34,740 bases of DNA, from contig JAJYSW010000004.1 in NCBI GenBank assembly GCA_021793335.1, forward strand, positions 1 to 34,740, read 5' to 3'. The notes beneath the pieces are model-generated. The model saw only the letters and a list, made by a program, of their open reading frames with translations. It made no database searches and was not told the DNA's origin. Positions 7,644 through 16,028 of the stretch are shown piece by piece; positions within the stretch are counted from its first letter, which is position 1, and every line of letters starts with the position of its first letter. A program made the position numbers and the translations under genes. Source of the stretch: Actinomycetes bacterium (GTDB taxonomy: Bacteria; Actinomycetota; Actinomycetes; Mycobacteriales; Micromonosporaceae).

Positions 7644-8434
7644 TGTTCGGTGAGGTCCCCCGTGTAGGGTTCGCCGATCCACCGCTCGTAGATCTCGGCG
7701 TAGCGGCCGTCGGCGAACGCCTCATCGAGCATGGTGTCGACCTCGTTGAGCAGTTCGGTGTCGTCCTTGTTCACGGCGAAGGCGTAGTATTCCTCGGTCT
7801 CGATCGATTCGGTGAGCGTGAGTTCGTCGGCGACTTCGACCATCTGGCTCCAGGTGGCGAGGTCGGCTATGGAGGCGTCGGCGGAGCCGGAGGTCAGGGC
7901 GGAGACGATGTCGCCCATGCCTTCGAAGGAGCGGACCTCGAAGTCGTATTGCTCGGCGATGCCGTTGGCGTAGGCCTCGCCGGTGGAGGCCGACTGGACG
8001 GCGACGGTGGTGCCGGCGAGGTCGTCGAGGCTCTGGATGTCGGAGTCGGCGGGGGTGACCAGGGCCTGGTCGGCGCGGAAATAGGGTTGGGACAGTCCGA
8101 GCGATTTTTCGCGTTCGTCGGTGATGGAGATGGCCGCGGCGGCGATCTCGCAGGTGCCGGCGTTGAGCGCGGAACCGGATTGGATGGCGTCGAAGTCGAT
8201 CTCGATGATTTCGACGGTCTGGTCGAGGCGTTCGGCGAGCAGGTTCATCAAGTCGATGTCGAAGCCGACGACGGCGCCGTCGTCGTCCCTGAATTCGAAC
8301 GGTTCGAACGGGAGGTTCGTGCAGACGTTGAGGGTGTCGTCGTCGCCGCCGCCGGTGCCCGACGTGCACGCGGCGGCGAGTCCGGTCCCGAGCAGGGCCA
8401 GGGCCGCGGTGGCGCGGCGGGCGATGATGTTCAC
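7640..8434 (-). CDS. Amino-acid ABC transporter substrate-binding lipoprotein
   Basis: This 264-residue lipoprotein is a family 3 (polar amino-acid) solute-binding protein. The signal peptide has Arg-Arg at 6-7, a hydrophobic core and a lipobox ending LAAAC with the lipidated Cys at 23, then a Gly/Asp-rich linker. The mature part begins LNVCTNLPFEPFEF and contains the family signature VGFDIDLMNLLAERL, a substrate-contact region AAAISITDERE, and a C-terminal GRYAEIYERW. Precise ligand specificity cannot be predicted. The GTG start has AGGAG 7 nt upstream. The gene heads the operon running to the amidohydrolase at 4506. It would be modified by Lgt, Lsp and the Lnt encoded at 2296-3954. Confidence 0.93.
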   Translation of the reverse strand: MNIIARRATAALALLGTGLAAACTSGTGGGDDDTLNVCTNLPFEPFEFRDDDGAVVGFDIDLMNLLAERLDQTVEIIEIDFDAIQSGSALNAGTCEIAAAAISITDEREKSLGLSQPYFRADQALVTPADSDIQSLDDLAGTTVAVQSASTGEAYANGIAEQYDFEVRSFEGMGDIVSALTSGSADASIADLATWSQMVEVADELTLTESIETEEYYAFAVNKDDTELLNEVDTMLDEAFADGRYAEIYERWIGEPYTGDLTEQ

Positions 8435-8595
8435 CGGGATGCTCCTTCGCTGTGTTCGTTCGGCGGTGCCCGAGGGTTCGGGCCCGGTGCTTCCATCGTT
8501 GTGTCATCGGGCGGGTTCTGTGGCGGGTTTCGCGTTACCGGGGGCTGGAAACGGTGTTCGCGCTCATCGTCGGGGGGCCGTGAGACAGTGTGTGG

Positions 8596-9504
8596 ATGCT
8601 GATGCTCATCGACGCCGCCTCCCTTTGGTATCGGGCGTATTACGCGCTGCCCTCTTCGATCAAGTCGCCCGAGGGGGCGCGTTCGGGTGCGGTGCGGGGG
8701 TTCTTCGACGGCCTGTCCACGCTGGTCAGGCGCTTCTCCCCCACTGAGTTGGTGTGCTGCCTGGAGGGCAATTGGCGGCCTCGGTGGCGTACGGGCCTGG
8801 TCGCCGGGTATAAGGCCGATCGGGCGCGCGAGGACGGGTCGGAGGACACGCCGGAGGGATTGGACGCGCAGGTGGCCGCGATCGAGGCGCTGCTGGCGGC
8901 CTTGGGAGTGGCGACGGCCTCCCACCCGGATTTCGAGGCCGACGACGTGATCGCGACCTTGGCGGCGCGCACGGCCGAGCCGGTGTGCGTGGTCACCGGT
9001 GACCGGGATCTGTTCCAGTTGGTGGACGATGAGCGGGACCGCACCGTCGTATACCTCGCTCGCGGTATATCTAAAGCAGAATTGTTCGATGGTGAGGCGG
9101 TGGCGACGAAATTCGGCGTCGCGCCCGAGCACTACGCGGATTTCGCGGTGCTGCGCGGCGACCCTTCGGACGGGCTGCCGGGCGTTCCGGGCATCGGAGC
9201 GAAGACGGCGACCAGCCTCGTGAACGCCTACGGCGGGGTCAACGGCGTCCTCGCCGCGGCCCTGGACGAGAGTTCGGACCTACCCGCCCGCCGACGGCGG
9301 GCGATCCTCGACGCCGCCGATTACCTGGACCGGGCACTCAAGGTCACCACGGTCGTCGACCACGTCGAAGTGCCGTTGATCGAATCGGGCCTACCGTCAG
9401 AGGCGGCCGATCCGGCCGCCGTCGAGGCGTTGACGGCCCAATGGGGCATCGCCTCGGCGATGCGCCGCTTCGGCGAGGCGCTCACCGAGGCTCGGCGCGC
9501 CTGA
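8596..9504 (+). CDS. 5'-3' exonuclease (FEN-like, DNA polymerase I N-domain type)
   Basis: This 302-residue protein is a stand-alone 5' nuclease resembling the N-terminal domain of DNA polymerase I. Acidic metal ligands are visible at Asp6 (MLIDAASLWYRAY), Asp116-Asp117 (FEADDVI), Asp136 and Asp138 (TGDRDLFQLV), and in GDPSDGLPGVPG. The helix-three-turn-helix GIGAKTATSL follows. Where many homologues have Asp after the second strand, this one has Glu (CLEGNW). The ATG at 8596 gives the MLMLID start of actinobacterial homologues; GTG at 8590 is possible. No Shine-Dalgarno sequence is near; GACAGT at 8584-8589, an imperfect -10, would fit a leaderless mRNA. Convergent with helY, as is its neighbourhood relative Rv2090 in mycobacteria. 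Confidence 0.9.
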   Translation: MLMLIDAASLWYRAYYALPSSIKSPEGARSGAVRGFFDGLSTLVRRFSPTELVCCLEGNWRPRWRTGLVAGYKADRAREDGSEDTPEGLDAQVAAIEALLAALGVATASHPDFEADDVIATLAARTAEPVCVVTGDRDLFQLVDDERDRTVVYLARGISKAELFDGEAVATKFGVAPEHYADFAVLRGDPSDGLPGVPGIGAKTATSLVNAYGGVNGVLAAALDESSDLPARRRRAILDAADYLDRALKVTTVVDHVEVPLIESGLPSEAADPAAVEALTAQWGIASAMRRFGEALTEARRA

Positions 9505-9536
9505 ACCTCCGGCGAGAGCGTCCTTGCGCGCCGCCG

Positions 9537-12266
9537 TCACACATCGGCGACGACGCCGCGCCTGATGGCGTCGACCGCGTCGAACGCGGCATCGGCCAGC
9601 CCGTTCGAGGACTCGGTGCCGATGACGCGCGCGGCCGTACCCATCTGGTGGAGCAGGTCGGCGGTGCGCCGTGCCCAGCGGACGAAGTCGCCGCCGGGCA
9701 TCGGCCACGGCCCGTCGGAGGCGGCCAGGGCCTTGGACAGCTCCTCGCCCCTGGTCCACCGGTATATCGGCCAGGCCAGGCCCAACTGCGGCTTCGCCGT
9801 CAATGACAGGCCGCGCTGCCGCTCGGCGCGTCCGATGGCCTCCCAGCGCCGCCCGGTGGCCGCGACGGCCTCATCGACGGTACCCGGCACGGCCACGAAG
9901 AATTCGTCCTCTTCGAAACGGGAATCGTAGATGACCGTGGAGGCGACCGCCGCCAGCGAAGGCGCGTCGAGCCCTTCCCAGACACCGTCGCGCAGGCACT
10001 GGGCCACGAGCAGATCCGTCTCCACGAACAGGTTGCGGAGCATCCGGCCCGAATCGGTGACGGTCTCACCGTCGAGATAGCCGAACTCGGCCAGGACCTC
10101 ACGGACGGCGGTGAACTGGCGGGCCAGCGAATGCTCGCGCCGGCCCGCGCGGCGGCGCAGTTGCTCCTCTTCGCGACGCAGGCGCATCCAACGCGAGGCG
10201 TGCACGGTGTGCTGGTGGGTATCGGGGCAGGAACGGCACGGGTGCGCCTTGACCTCCTCGCGCAGTTTCGCGATCTCGGGGGTCGCCGGGGCCCCGCCGC
10301 GCCGAACGGGCTTGGGCATGCCGCGGGTCGCCTCACGCAGCCGCGAGGCCAGATCCGCGCGTTCCCCGGCATCCTTGCGGTTGAAACGCTTGGGGATGCG
10401 GATGCGCGTGGCCACCTGGACACCGCCATCGAACGCGGCGGTGTCCAGGCTCCCGGTCCAGGCGTCGGCGGTGACGACGGCCCAACGCGGATCGTGCCCG
10501 GCCTTGCGGTGGGTGGTGGGACGCAGGAACACTGCCCAGCCGGAGTGCTTGCCGCGCGAGACCCACACGACGTCGCCGCCGCGCAGCTCCCCCAGCGAGA
10601 GGCGGGCGGCGTCCTTGCGGGCGCCTTTGCGGCGTTTCTGAGCGCCGCGTTCGGCGTGCGAGAGTCGCTGAGTGAGCTCGTAGTACTCCAGGAAGTCGCC
10701 GAAGTCGCAGGCGGCGGCCTCAGCCGACTCGGCGGCCCTGCGGCCGAGGGCGCGGGCCTGCTCGGCGATGTGGACGGCCTCGGCATCGGACTGGAACTGT
10801 GCGAACGAGGAGGCCAGGACTTCGGAGGCGCGGTCGGCTCCGGCCGCGCCGATGAGGTTGACGGCCATGTTGTAGGACGGTGCGAACGAGGAGTTCAACG
10901 GGTAGGTGCGCTTCGAGGCGAGCCCGGCGACCTCCTTGGGGCGCACGTCCTCGGCCCAGATGGTGACCGCGTGGCCCTCGACGTCGATGCCGCGCCGCCC
11001 GGCGCGGCCGGTCAGCTGCGTGTACTGGCCGGGGCTGAGCATGACGTGGTCGGAGCCGTCGTATTTGACGAGCCGTTCGAGGACCACCGAGCGTGCGGGC
11101 ATGTTGATGCCCAGCGCGAGCGTCTCGGTGGCGAACACGGCCTTGAGCAGGCCGCGGGCGAACAACTTCTCGACGACTTCCTTGAACACCGGCAGCAGTC
11201 CGGCGTGGTGGGCCGCGATCCCGGCGGCGAGCCCGTCGAGCCACCGGTCGAACCCGACCGCCTCCAGGTCGCGGATGTCGATGTGGGCGGTGGCGGCCGT
11301 GGCGTAATCGAGGATCTGGTCGCGCTCGGTCCCGGTCGTCAGGCGCAGGCCGGCGCGGACGCACTCGTCGACGGCGGCATCGCACCCGGCACGAGAGAAG
11401 ATGAAGTAGATCGCGGGGAGCAGTCCGGCCCGGTCGAGCCGCTCGACGACGCGGCCGCGGTCGACGTGCGGCCTGCCGCGGCGCCTGCCGCCGCGTTCGG
11501 AGCGCTCGCGGGCGCGGGCGTCTTTCTTGAGCAGTTCTTTGGAGACGTGGCGGCCGCCGGGCTCGAACAGGTCGAGCAGGGCGCCGCCGACCATCATGTG
11601 CTGCCACAGTGGCACCGGGCGGGTCTCCGAGACGACGATCTCGGTGGAGCCGCGCACGCTCTTGAGCCAGTCGCCGAACTCCTCGGCGTTGGAGACCGTC
11701 GCCGACAGGCTCGCCACCTGCACCTGCTGGGGCAGCTCGATGATGATCTCCTCCCACACCGCGCCGCGGAAGCGGTCGGCGAGGTAGTGGACCTCGTCCA
11801 TGACCACGTAACGCAGCCCTTTGAGCGTGGGCGAGCCGGCGTAGATCATGTTGCGCAGGACCTCGGTGGTCATGACCACGATGGGGGCCTCGCCGTTGAT
11901 GACCGTATCGCCGGTGAGCAGCCCGACGTTGTCGGCCCCGTGCATCTCGGTCAGGTCGTTGAACTTCTGGTTCGACAGCGCCTTGATCGGGGTGGTGTAG
12001 AAGCATTTGGCGCCCTCGGCGAGTGCCAGGTGGACGGCGAACTCGCCCACCACGGTCTTGCCGGCGCCGGTGGGCGCGCATACGAGCACCCCGTGGCCGT
12101 CTTCCAGAGCTCGGCAGCCCTGGATTTGGAAGTCGTCGAGCTCGAACGGGTACTCCTCCGAGAAAGAGGCCAGTTCGGGCCACGTCCGCCGGGCCTTGGC
12201 GGCGGCGTGGCGTTGGGCCGGGGAACGATCGTCGGCGTAGTGCACGTCGCCGGTGGAAGACACCAT
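9537..12266 (-). CDS. helY: HelY, Ski2/Mtr4-like DEVH-box helicase
   Basis: This 909-residue superfamily 2 helicase has Walker A APTGAGKT (residues 64-71), DEVH (157-160), SAT (188-190), a motif VI region QLTGRAGRRG and, between them, ALGINMPARS. The C-terminal half contains the accessory domain of Ski2/Mtr4 relatives and a DSHCT-like end. Length and order match mycobacterial HelY (about 906 residues), an ATP-dependent RNA or DNA helicase of uncertain cellular role. The ATG at 12266 is chosen although GGAGG lies only 1 nt away: a TANNNT -10 (TACCCT, 12279-12274) ends 7 nt before it, so the mRNA is probably leaderless. Longer upstream frames reach 12509 without any homology and are discarded. 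Confidence 0.94.
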   Translation of the reverse strand: MVSSTGDVHYADDRSPAQRHAAAKARRTWPELASFSEEYPFELDDFQIQGCRALEDGHGVLVCAPTGAGKTVVGEFAVHLALAEGAKCFYTTPIKALSNQKFNDLTEMHGADNVGLLTGDTVINGEAPIVVMTTEVLRNMIYAGSPTLKGLRYVVMDEVHYLADRFRGAVWEEIIIELPQQVQVASLSATVSNAEEFGDWLKSVRGSTEIVVSETRPVPLWQHMMVGGALLDLFEPGGRHVSKELLKKDARARERSERGGRRRGRPHVDRGRVVERLDRAGLLPAIYFIFSRAGCDAAVDECVRAGLRLTTGTERDQILDYATAATAHIDIRDLEAVGFDRWLDGLAAGIAAHHAGLLPVFKEVVEKLFARGLLKAVFATETLALGINMPARSVVLERLVKYDGSDHVMLSPGQYTQLTGRAGRRGIDVEGHAVTIWAEDVRPKEVAGLASKRTYPLNSSFAPSYNMAVNLIGAAGADRASEVLASSFAQFQSDAEAVHIAEQARALGRRAAESAEAAACDFGDFLEYYELTQRLSHAERGAQKRRKGARKDAARLSLGELRGGDVVWVSRGKHSGWAVFLRPTTHRKAGHDPRWAVVTADAWTGSLDTAAFDGGVQVATRIRIPKRFNRKDAGERADLASRLREATRGMPKPVRRGGAPATPEIAKLREEVKAHPCRSCPDTHQHTVHASRWMRLRREEEQLRRRAGRREHSLARQFTAVREVLAEFGYLDGETVTDSGRMLRNLFVETDLLVAQCLRDGVWEGLDAPSLAAVASTVIYDSRFEEDEFFVAVPGTVDEAVAATGRRWEAIGRAERQRGLSLTAKPQLGLAWPIYRWTRGEELSKALAASDGPWPMPGGDFVRWARRTADLLHQMGTAARVIGTESSNGLADAAFDAVDAIRRGVVADV

Positions 12267-12273
12267 GCCTCCA

Positions 12274-12279
12274 AGGGTA
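12274..12279 (-). promoter_or_regulatory. -10 element of leaderless helY promoter
   Basis: TACCCT is separated by 7 nt from the helY ATG, which would therefore be the first transcribed codon. No good -35 is visible. Confidence 0.55.
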
Positions 12280-12391
12280 ATGCCCTCCTGTGACGGCGGG
12301 GGCGGCACGCCTCGGCCGGATCGACACGACGTCGGCTCGCGCGGTCGGACGGCGATGCTCACCCGGTTGTGACGATGCCTACACGGCCGGG

Positions 12392-12397
12392 TATCGT
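12392..12397 (+). promoter_or_regulatory. -10 element of leaderless promoter of the HAD gene
   Basis: TATCGT ends 6 nt before the GTG at 12404. A -35 like sequence, TTGTGA, lies at 12367-12372, 19 nt upstream. No Shine-Dalgarno sequence intervenes. Confidence 0.6.
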
Positions 12398-12403
12398 CCG
12401 GTT

Positions 12404-13141
12404 GTGCACCAGGATTCCTCACCAGGCGACGATGAGGGGGTCCGCGGCGGTATCGACGCGGTCCTGTTCGATTTCCACGGCACGCTGGCGCAACTCGAAC
12501 CATTGACACGGTCGGTGTCCCTCGCTGCGGAGGCGTGCGGGCGGCGCCTGTCGCCGCTGAGCGTCACCGCGCTCGCCGACGCGATCGGCGCGCAGGGCTG
12601 GCTGGGATCGGGGCTGGAGGCACGGGTACGGCCGGATTTCGCCGATGCCTGGGCCGACCGCGACCTCGACGAAGAGGCCCACCGTGAAGCGTTCACCGCG
12701 CTCGCCGCGCAGGCGCACGGCGTGTTCGAGGGCCTGGCCGAAGCGCTGTACGACCGGATGGCCTCCCCCGAAGGATGGGTGGCCTTCGCCGACACGCTGG
12801 CGACGCTGGTCGCGCTCAAGGCGCAGGGCTACCCGATCGCACTGGTCAGCAATATCGGTTTCGACGCCCGACCGGTGCTGCGGCGACTGGGCATCGACCG
12901 GTTCATCGACGCGTGGATTCTGTCCTACGAGGTCGGGTTCTGCAAACCGGACGAGAAGATCTTCTATGCGGCCTGCCACGCGCTCGACGTCGAGCCGTCC
13001 CGGACGCTCATGGTCGGCGATTCGATCGCCGATGCCGGGGCCGGGCGGATCGGGGCGCGCACCTACCTGCTGCCGCACGCCGAGGCGGGGCGCACCGTCG
13101 GCCTCGAAGCGGTGCTGAGGCTGGTACGGGCCGGGGTCTGA
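12404..13141 (+). CDS. HAD superfamily hydrolase with variant motif I
   Basis: This 245-residue protein has the haloacid dehalogenase fold. Motif I is FDFHGTL (residues 22-28), with nucleophile Asp23. Motif II is SNIGFD, motif III Lys is in CKPDEKIF, and motif IV is VGDSIADAGAG. The general acid Asp expected two residues after the nucleophile is replaced by His25, so the reaction chemistry may differ from classical HAD phosphatases; DFHGTL variants also occur in other actinobacterial HAD proteins as I recall. The helical cap lies at about residues 35-110. Substrate is unknown. The GTG at 12404 is chosen over an upstream GTG at 12290 because it follows a leaderless-type -10 and begins right before the domain. 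Confidence 0.85.
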   Translation: MHQDSSPGDDEGVRGGIDAVLFDFHGTLAQLEPLTRSVSLAAEACGRRLSPLSVTALADAIGAQGWLGSGLEARVRPDFADAWADRDLDEEAHREAFTALAAQAHGVFEGLAEALYDRMASPEGWVAFADTLATLVALKAQGYPIALVSNIGFDARPVLRRLGIDRFIDAWILSYEVGFCKPDEKIFYAACHALDVEPSRTLMVGDSIADAGAGRIGARTYLLPHAEAGRTVGLEAVLRLVRAGV

Positions 13142-13215
13142 GCCGCACCCGAGCGCTCCGGTCAGGGCACGGTCGGCGCGAAACGCGATGCGGTGAGGCA
13201 AGCGTCCGAAGACCG

Positions 13216-13250
13216 GACCGGGCCCCGGGGTCTCGCCCCGGGGCCCGGTC
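13216..13250. terminator. Bidirectional hairpin terminator between HAD gene and tatC
   Basis: A 15-bp perfect GC-rich stem (13216-13230 with 13236-13250) closes the loop TCTCG. It sits between the convergent stops at 13141 and 13278 and can serve both transcripts. Confidence 0.85.
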
Positions 13251-13277
13251 TCGTTCACGTGTTCATCGCCGATCCGA

Positions 13278-14240
13278 TCAGGTGATGTCGTCGAATCCGT
13301 CGACGCGGCGGCCCAGGCGGTTGCGCCGCTCGGGCTGGGGCTCCCCGTCCTCGGCATCGTCGTCGATCGCGGTCGCGGCCTCCACGTCGGTGGCCTCGCC
13401 GATGTCGCCGGCCTCTTCGTCCGACCATTCGTCTTCGTCGAGGTAACCGCGCCGCTTGTCGTTCAGGTGCGCGATGATGAGCGCCACGCCGTACAGCAGG
13501 AGCATGCACAGTGCCAGCGCGGTCATGCCGAACGGGTCGGGCGTGGGCGTGAAGACCGCGGTGAACAGGAAACTGACGAACACGACGATCCGCCACCAGC
13601 CGCGCATCCGCTTGGCCCTGACCAGACCCATGACGTTGAGCATGAGCAGGATCAGCGGGAACTCGAAGCCGATGCCGAACACCATCATGACGGCTATGTA
13701 GAAGTTGATGTAGCTTTCCAGGTTCAGGATGATGGTGAGACCCTCGCCCTGGAGCAGCATGATGAATTCGAGTCCGCGGCTGACCACGAAGTAAGCCAGG
13801 ACCGCACCGGCCAGGAACAGCGGTGCGGCGATCCCGATGAACAGGTAGGCGTAGCGGCGCTCGTTGCGGTGCAGGCCGGGAGCGATGAACGCCCACAGCT
13901 GGTAGAGCCAGACCGGAGCCGTGGCGACCAAGGCCATGTACAGCGAGACCTTGAGGTACAGACCGATGTGGGAGATCGGTGAGTCCAAGGCGAAGTCGCA
14001 GGTGGCGCCCTCGCCGGTCTCTTCGTTGACCGCGGCCGAATTACAGTACGGGTCCGACAGGAAGCCGATGACGTCCTGTGAGAACACCATGGCGACCGCG
14101 GTGCCGGCCAGGATGACGAGTACCGCGATCATCAGTCTGGTCCGCAGGTCCTGCAGGTGCTCCATGAGCGTCATGGAGCCGTCTGCGGCACGCTGGAACT
14201 TGGTCTTGCGTTTGCTTTTGCGCCGAGGTGTGACAGCCAT
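13278..14240 (-). CDS. tatC: Twin-arginine translocase subunit TatC
   Basis: This 320-residue protein has six membrane helices and is the signal-peptide receptor of the Tat pathway for folded proteins. The N-terminal EHLQDLRTRL matches the conserved HLxELRxR region. FIAPGLHRNER and later FTPTPDPFGM match the family's conserved loops. The last about 55 residues are a cytoplasmic tail very rich in Asp and Glu, longer than in the E. coli protein. It starts 25 nt after the tatA stop, with no clear Shine-Dalgarno sequence, so translation may be coupled. No tatB is seen here; TatA-TatC systems or a distant tatB are both usual in actinobacteria. Confidence 0.95.
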   Translation of the reverse strand: MAVTPRRKSKRKTKFQRAADGSMTLMEHLQDLRTRLMIAVLVILAGTAVAMVFSQDVIGFLSDPYCNSAAVNEETGEGATCDFALDSPISHIGLYLKVSLYMALVATAPVWLYQLWAFIAPGLHRNERRYAYLFIGIAAPLFLAGAVLAYFVVSRGLEFIMLLQGEGLTIILNLESYINFYIAVMMVFGIGFEFPLILLMLNVMGLVRAKRMRGWWRIVVFVSFLFTAVFTPTPDPFGMTALALCMLLLYGVALIIAHLNDKRRGYLDEDEWSDEEAGDIGEATDVEAATAIDDDAEDGEPQPERRNRLGRRVDGFDDIT

Positions 14241-14265
14241 ATTCGTTGTTTCGGCGGCGTCCGGC

Positions 14266-14550
14266 CTAGCGCGTCTTCTTGCGGTCTGAATCCACCGATT
14301 CGCCGTCTATGACCGAGTCCTCGACCGGCTGCGGCGGGTCGAGGGGCTCACGCGAGTGCTTGGGCTCGGCGCGGGTGTCGCCGTCGGCTTCGGGATTCGT
14401 CGAGTCCGTCTTCATGGCCTCGGTCTCGGACTTGAGGATGCGCATCGAGCGACCCAGTCCCCTGGCCATGTCCGGAAGCTTCTTGGAGCCGAACAGCAGC
14501 AGGATCACAATGACGAGAATGATGATGTGCCAAGGTCTCAATGCACCCAT
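14266..14550 (-). CDS. tatA: Twin-arginine translocase subunit TatA
   Basis: This 94-residue protein is the pore-forming Tat subunit. A single N-terminal helix (about residues 8-20) is followed by FGSKKLPDMARGLGRSM, the family hinge and amphipathic helix, and then a polar acidic tail. The ATG at 14550 has GGAGGG 8 nt upstream; the open frame continues to 14805 but without homology. It sits between the small membrane-protein gene and tatC. Confidence 0.95.
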   Translation of the reverse strand: MGALRPWHIIILVIVILLLFGSKKLPDMARGLGRSMRILKSETEAMKTDSTNPEADGDTRAEPKHSREPLDPPQPVEDSVIDGESVDSDRKKTR

Positions 14551-14801
14551 TGTTCGGTCCCTCCGGATGTGTGTCAGTGACGTTAACCATCGTATGCCCC
14601 CCGATCGCCATCGGCTACGGAGCCTGCGGGCGGCGATCGGTCGGCCGGCGGACCGGTCGGTCCTCGGGCGGGCGTGCGAGCCGTCCGTTTCCGATATCGG
14701 CGAGCCGGACAAGCATGACCGACGGTCGACTCTTCCGTCAATACAGGAGGCTTCGTGTGCGCCGATCTTTATCAGAATGTGTCTCCGGTGACGGAGGAGT
14801 T

Positions 14802-15011
14802 TCACTTCCGGGACGCGGATTCGGCGGCGCGCTGCACCTCGGCCACGGTCGCGTTCAGGCGTTCTTGCAGCTCACCCGCCTGAGCGAGTCGTTCTTTGGC
14901 CCGGTCGACGCCGATCTTGAGTTCCCGGACACCGTTCAGCAGCTTCGCAGCGGCCACTGCCAGGAACACCAGCCCGACGAGCGCCAGAGCGCCCGATATC
15001 ACCCAGATCAT
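14802..15011 (-). CDS. Small membrane-anchored coiled-coil protein, unknown function
   Basis: This 69-residue protein has one hydrophobic segment at about residues 3-24 and a charged helical remainder with heptad-like spacing (ELKIGVDRAKERLAQAGELQ and onward). It is preceded by a textbook leaderless promoter, TAGACT at 15023-15018 ending 6 nt before the ATG. Its place between pafC and tatA, and a membrane-plus-helix layout recalling TatB, raise the question of a link to the Tat system. However, it lacks the Gly-Pro hinge of TatA/TatB, so I do not assign it. Confidence 0.75.
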   Translation of the reverse strand: MIWVISGALALVGLVFLAVAAAKLLNGVRELKIGVDRAKERLAQAGELQERLNATVAEVQRAAESASRK

Positions 15012-15017
15012 GGCGAC

Positions 15018-15023
15018 AGTCTA
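15018..15023 (-). promoter_or_regulatory. -10 element of leaderless promoter, 69-residue protein
   Basis: TAGACT ends 6 nt before the ATG at 15011. The promoter lies in the 42-nt gap after pafC and may also serve tatA and tatC. Confidence 0.6.
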
Positions 15024-15053
15024 GCGATCGCCTCGGATCGGCGCGGAGCGGCG

Positions 15054-16028
15054 TCACGGCCCGGCGGGCGGATCGGCGTACCGGTCGAGGGCGGCCACGG
15101 CGGCGGACCTGACCTCCTCGCGCAGCTCCTCGGGGGCGAGGACCCGGGCTTCGCCCCCGAGTCCGAGGACGAATCGCCGCGCCCACGTCAGGTCGCGGAC
15201 ACGCATGGTGACCCTGCGGTAGCCGTCGGCCTCGCCGATGACCTCCTCGCACGGGTAGGAGTCGACGACGCCCTTCGCGGCCGGGCTCAGGCGCAGCTCG
15301 ATGAGCGGCAGCTCGGCCGCCAGGAACGCGGTCGGGCCCGGTTCGCCGGGGCCGGTGGAGGTGCGACCCGCTCGCTCGGCCGCTTCGGCGGGGAGGACGG
15401 CGGGCTCGTCGATGACGGTGCAGGCGTCGATGCGGTCGAGGCGGAACTGCCGGACCTCCTGCGCGGTGCGGCACCAGGCGCGCAGGTAGGCGTGGCCGTC
15501 GGCGGCGACGACCTCGACGGGGTCGATGACGCGCTCGGAGGTGGTGTCGCGGCCGGCCGAATAATAGGTGATGCGGGCGGCCTTGCCGGATTCGATCAGG
15601 GCCGCGTAGCGTTCGACGTCGCTCTCCACGACGGTCTCGCGGACGGATACCTCGGTGTCCTCCCGGCCGGCCGCGGCGGCGAGCTTGTCGAGCGCCGAGG
15701 CGATCGCGGCGCGGTCGCCGACCCCGGGCGTGTCGGCCAGGACTCGCAGGGCCACCGACAGGGCCAGCGCCTCGTGCCCGGCCAGGCGCACCGGCCGGTC
15801 CATGCCGGCGGCGAAGTTGACGCGGACGGTGTCGGCGTCGAAGGCGATGTCGATGAGGTCGCCGGGGCCGTATCCGGGCAGACCGCACATCCACAGCAGG
15901 GTCAGGTCGGCCCGGATCTGGGTGAGCGAGACGCCGAAGTCGTCGGCGAGTTCGCGGATCGGCACGCCGTCCGGTCGGGCGACGAGGTGGGGCACCAGGT
16001 TCAGCAATCGGGCCAGTCGGCTGCTCAT
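15054..16028 (-). CDS. pafC: PafC, WYL-domain transcriptional activator subunit
   Basis: This 324-residue protein has an N-terminal winged helix (RLARLLNLVPHLVARPDGVP, then LADDFGVSLTQIRADL) and a WYL domain at about 140-215 ending VRQFRLDRI, then the WCX extension. With PafB it forms the DNA-damage activator that redirects RNA polymerase to mutagenesis- and repair-gene promoters in mycobacteria; the WYL domain is thought to sense a nucleic-acid ligand. The ATG overlaps the pafB stop (ATGA), so the subunits are translationally coupled. The name recalls co-occurrence with pafA, though it is not needed for pupylation. Confidence 0.93.
   Translation of the reverse strand: MSSRLARLLNLVPHLVARPDGVPIRELADDFGVSLTQIRADLTLLWMCGLPGYGPGDLIDIAFDADTVRVNFAAGMDRPVRLAGHEALALSVALRVLADTPGVGDRAAIASALDKLAAAAGREDTEVSVRETVVESDVERYAALIESGKAARITYYSAGRDTTSERVIDPVEVVAADGHAYLRAWCRTAQEVRQFRLDRIDACTVIDEPAVLPAEAAERAGRTSTGPGEPGPTAFLAAELPLIELRLSPAAKGVVDSYPCEEVIGEADGYRRVTMRVRDLTWARRFVLGLGGEARVLAPEELREEVRSAAVAALDRYADPPAGP

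Noticed and set aside
6841..7725. Long open frame upstream of and fused to the importer ATPase
   Set aside because: It lies in another frame of the permease gene, which is well supported; the ATPase start overlaps the permease stop.
12267..12271. GGAGG as the Shine-Dalgarno sequence of helY
   Set aside because: It is only 1 nt from the ATG, too close to act; the -10 element at 12279-12274 explains the start better.
10131..12293. A 720-codon plus-strand open frame
   Set aside because: It is antisense to helY, whose helicase motifs are complete.
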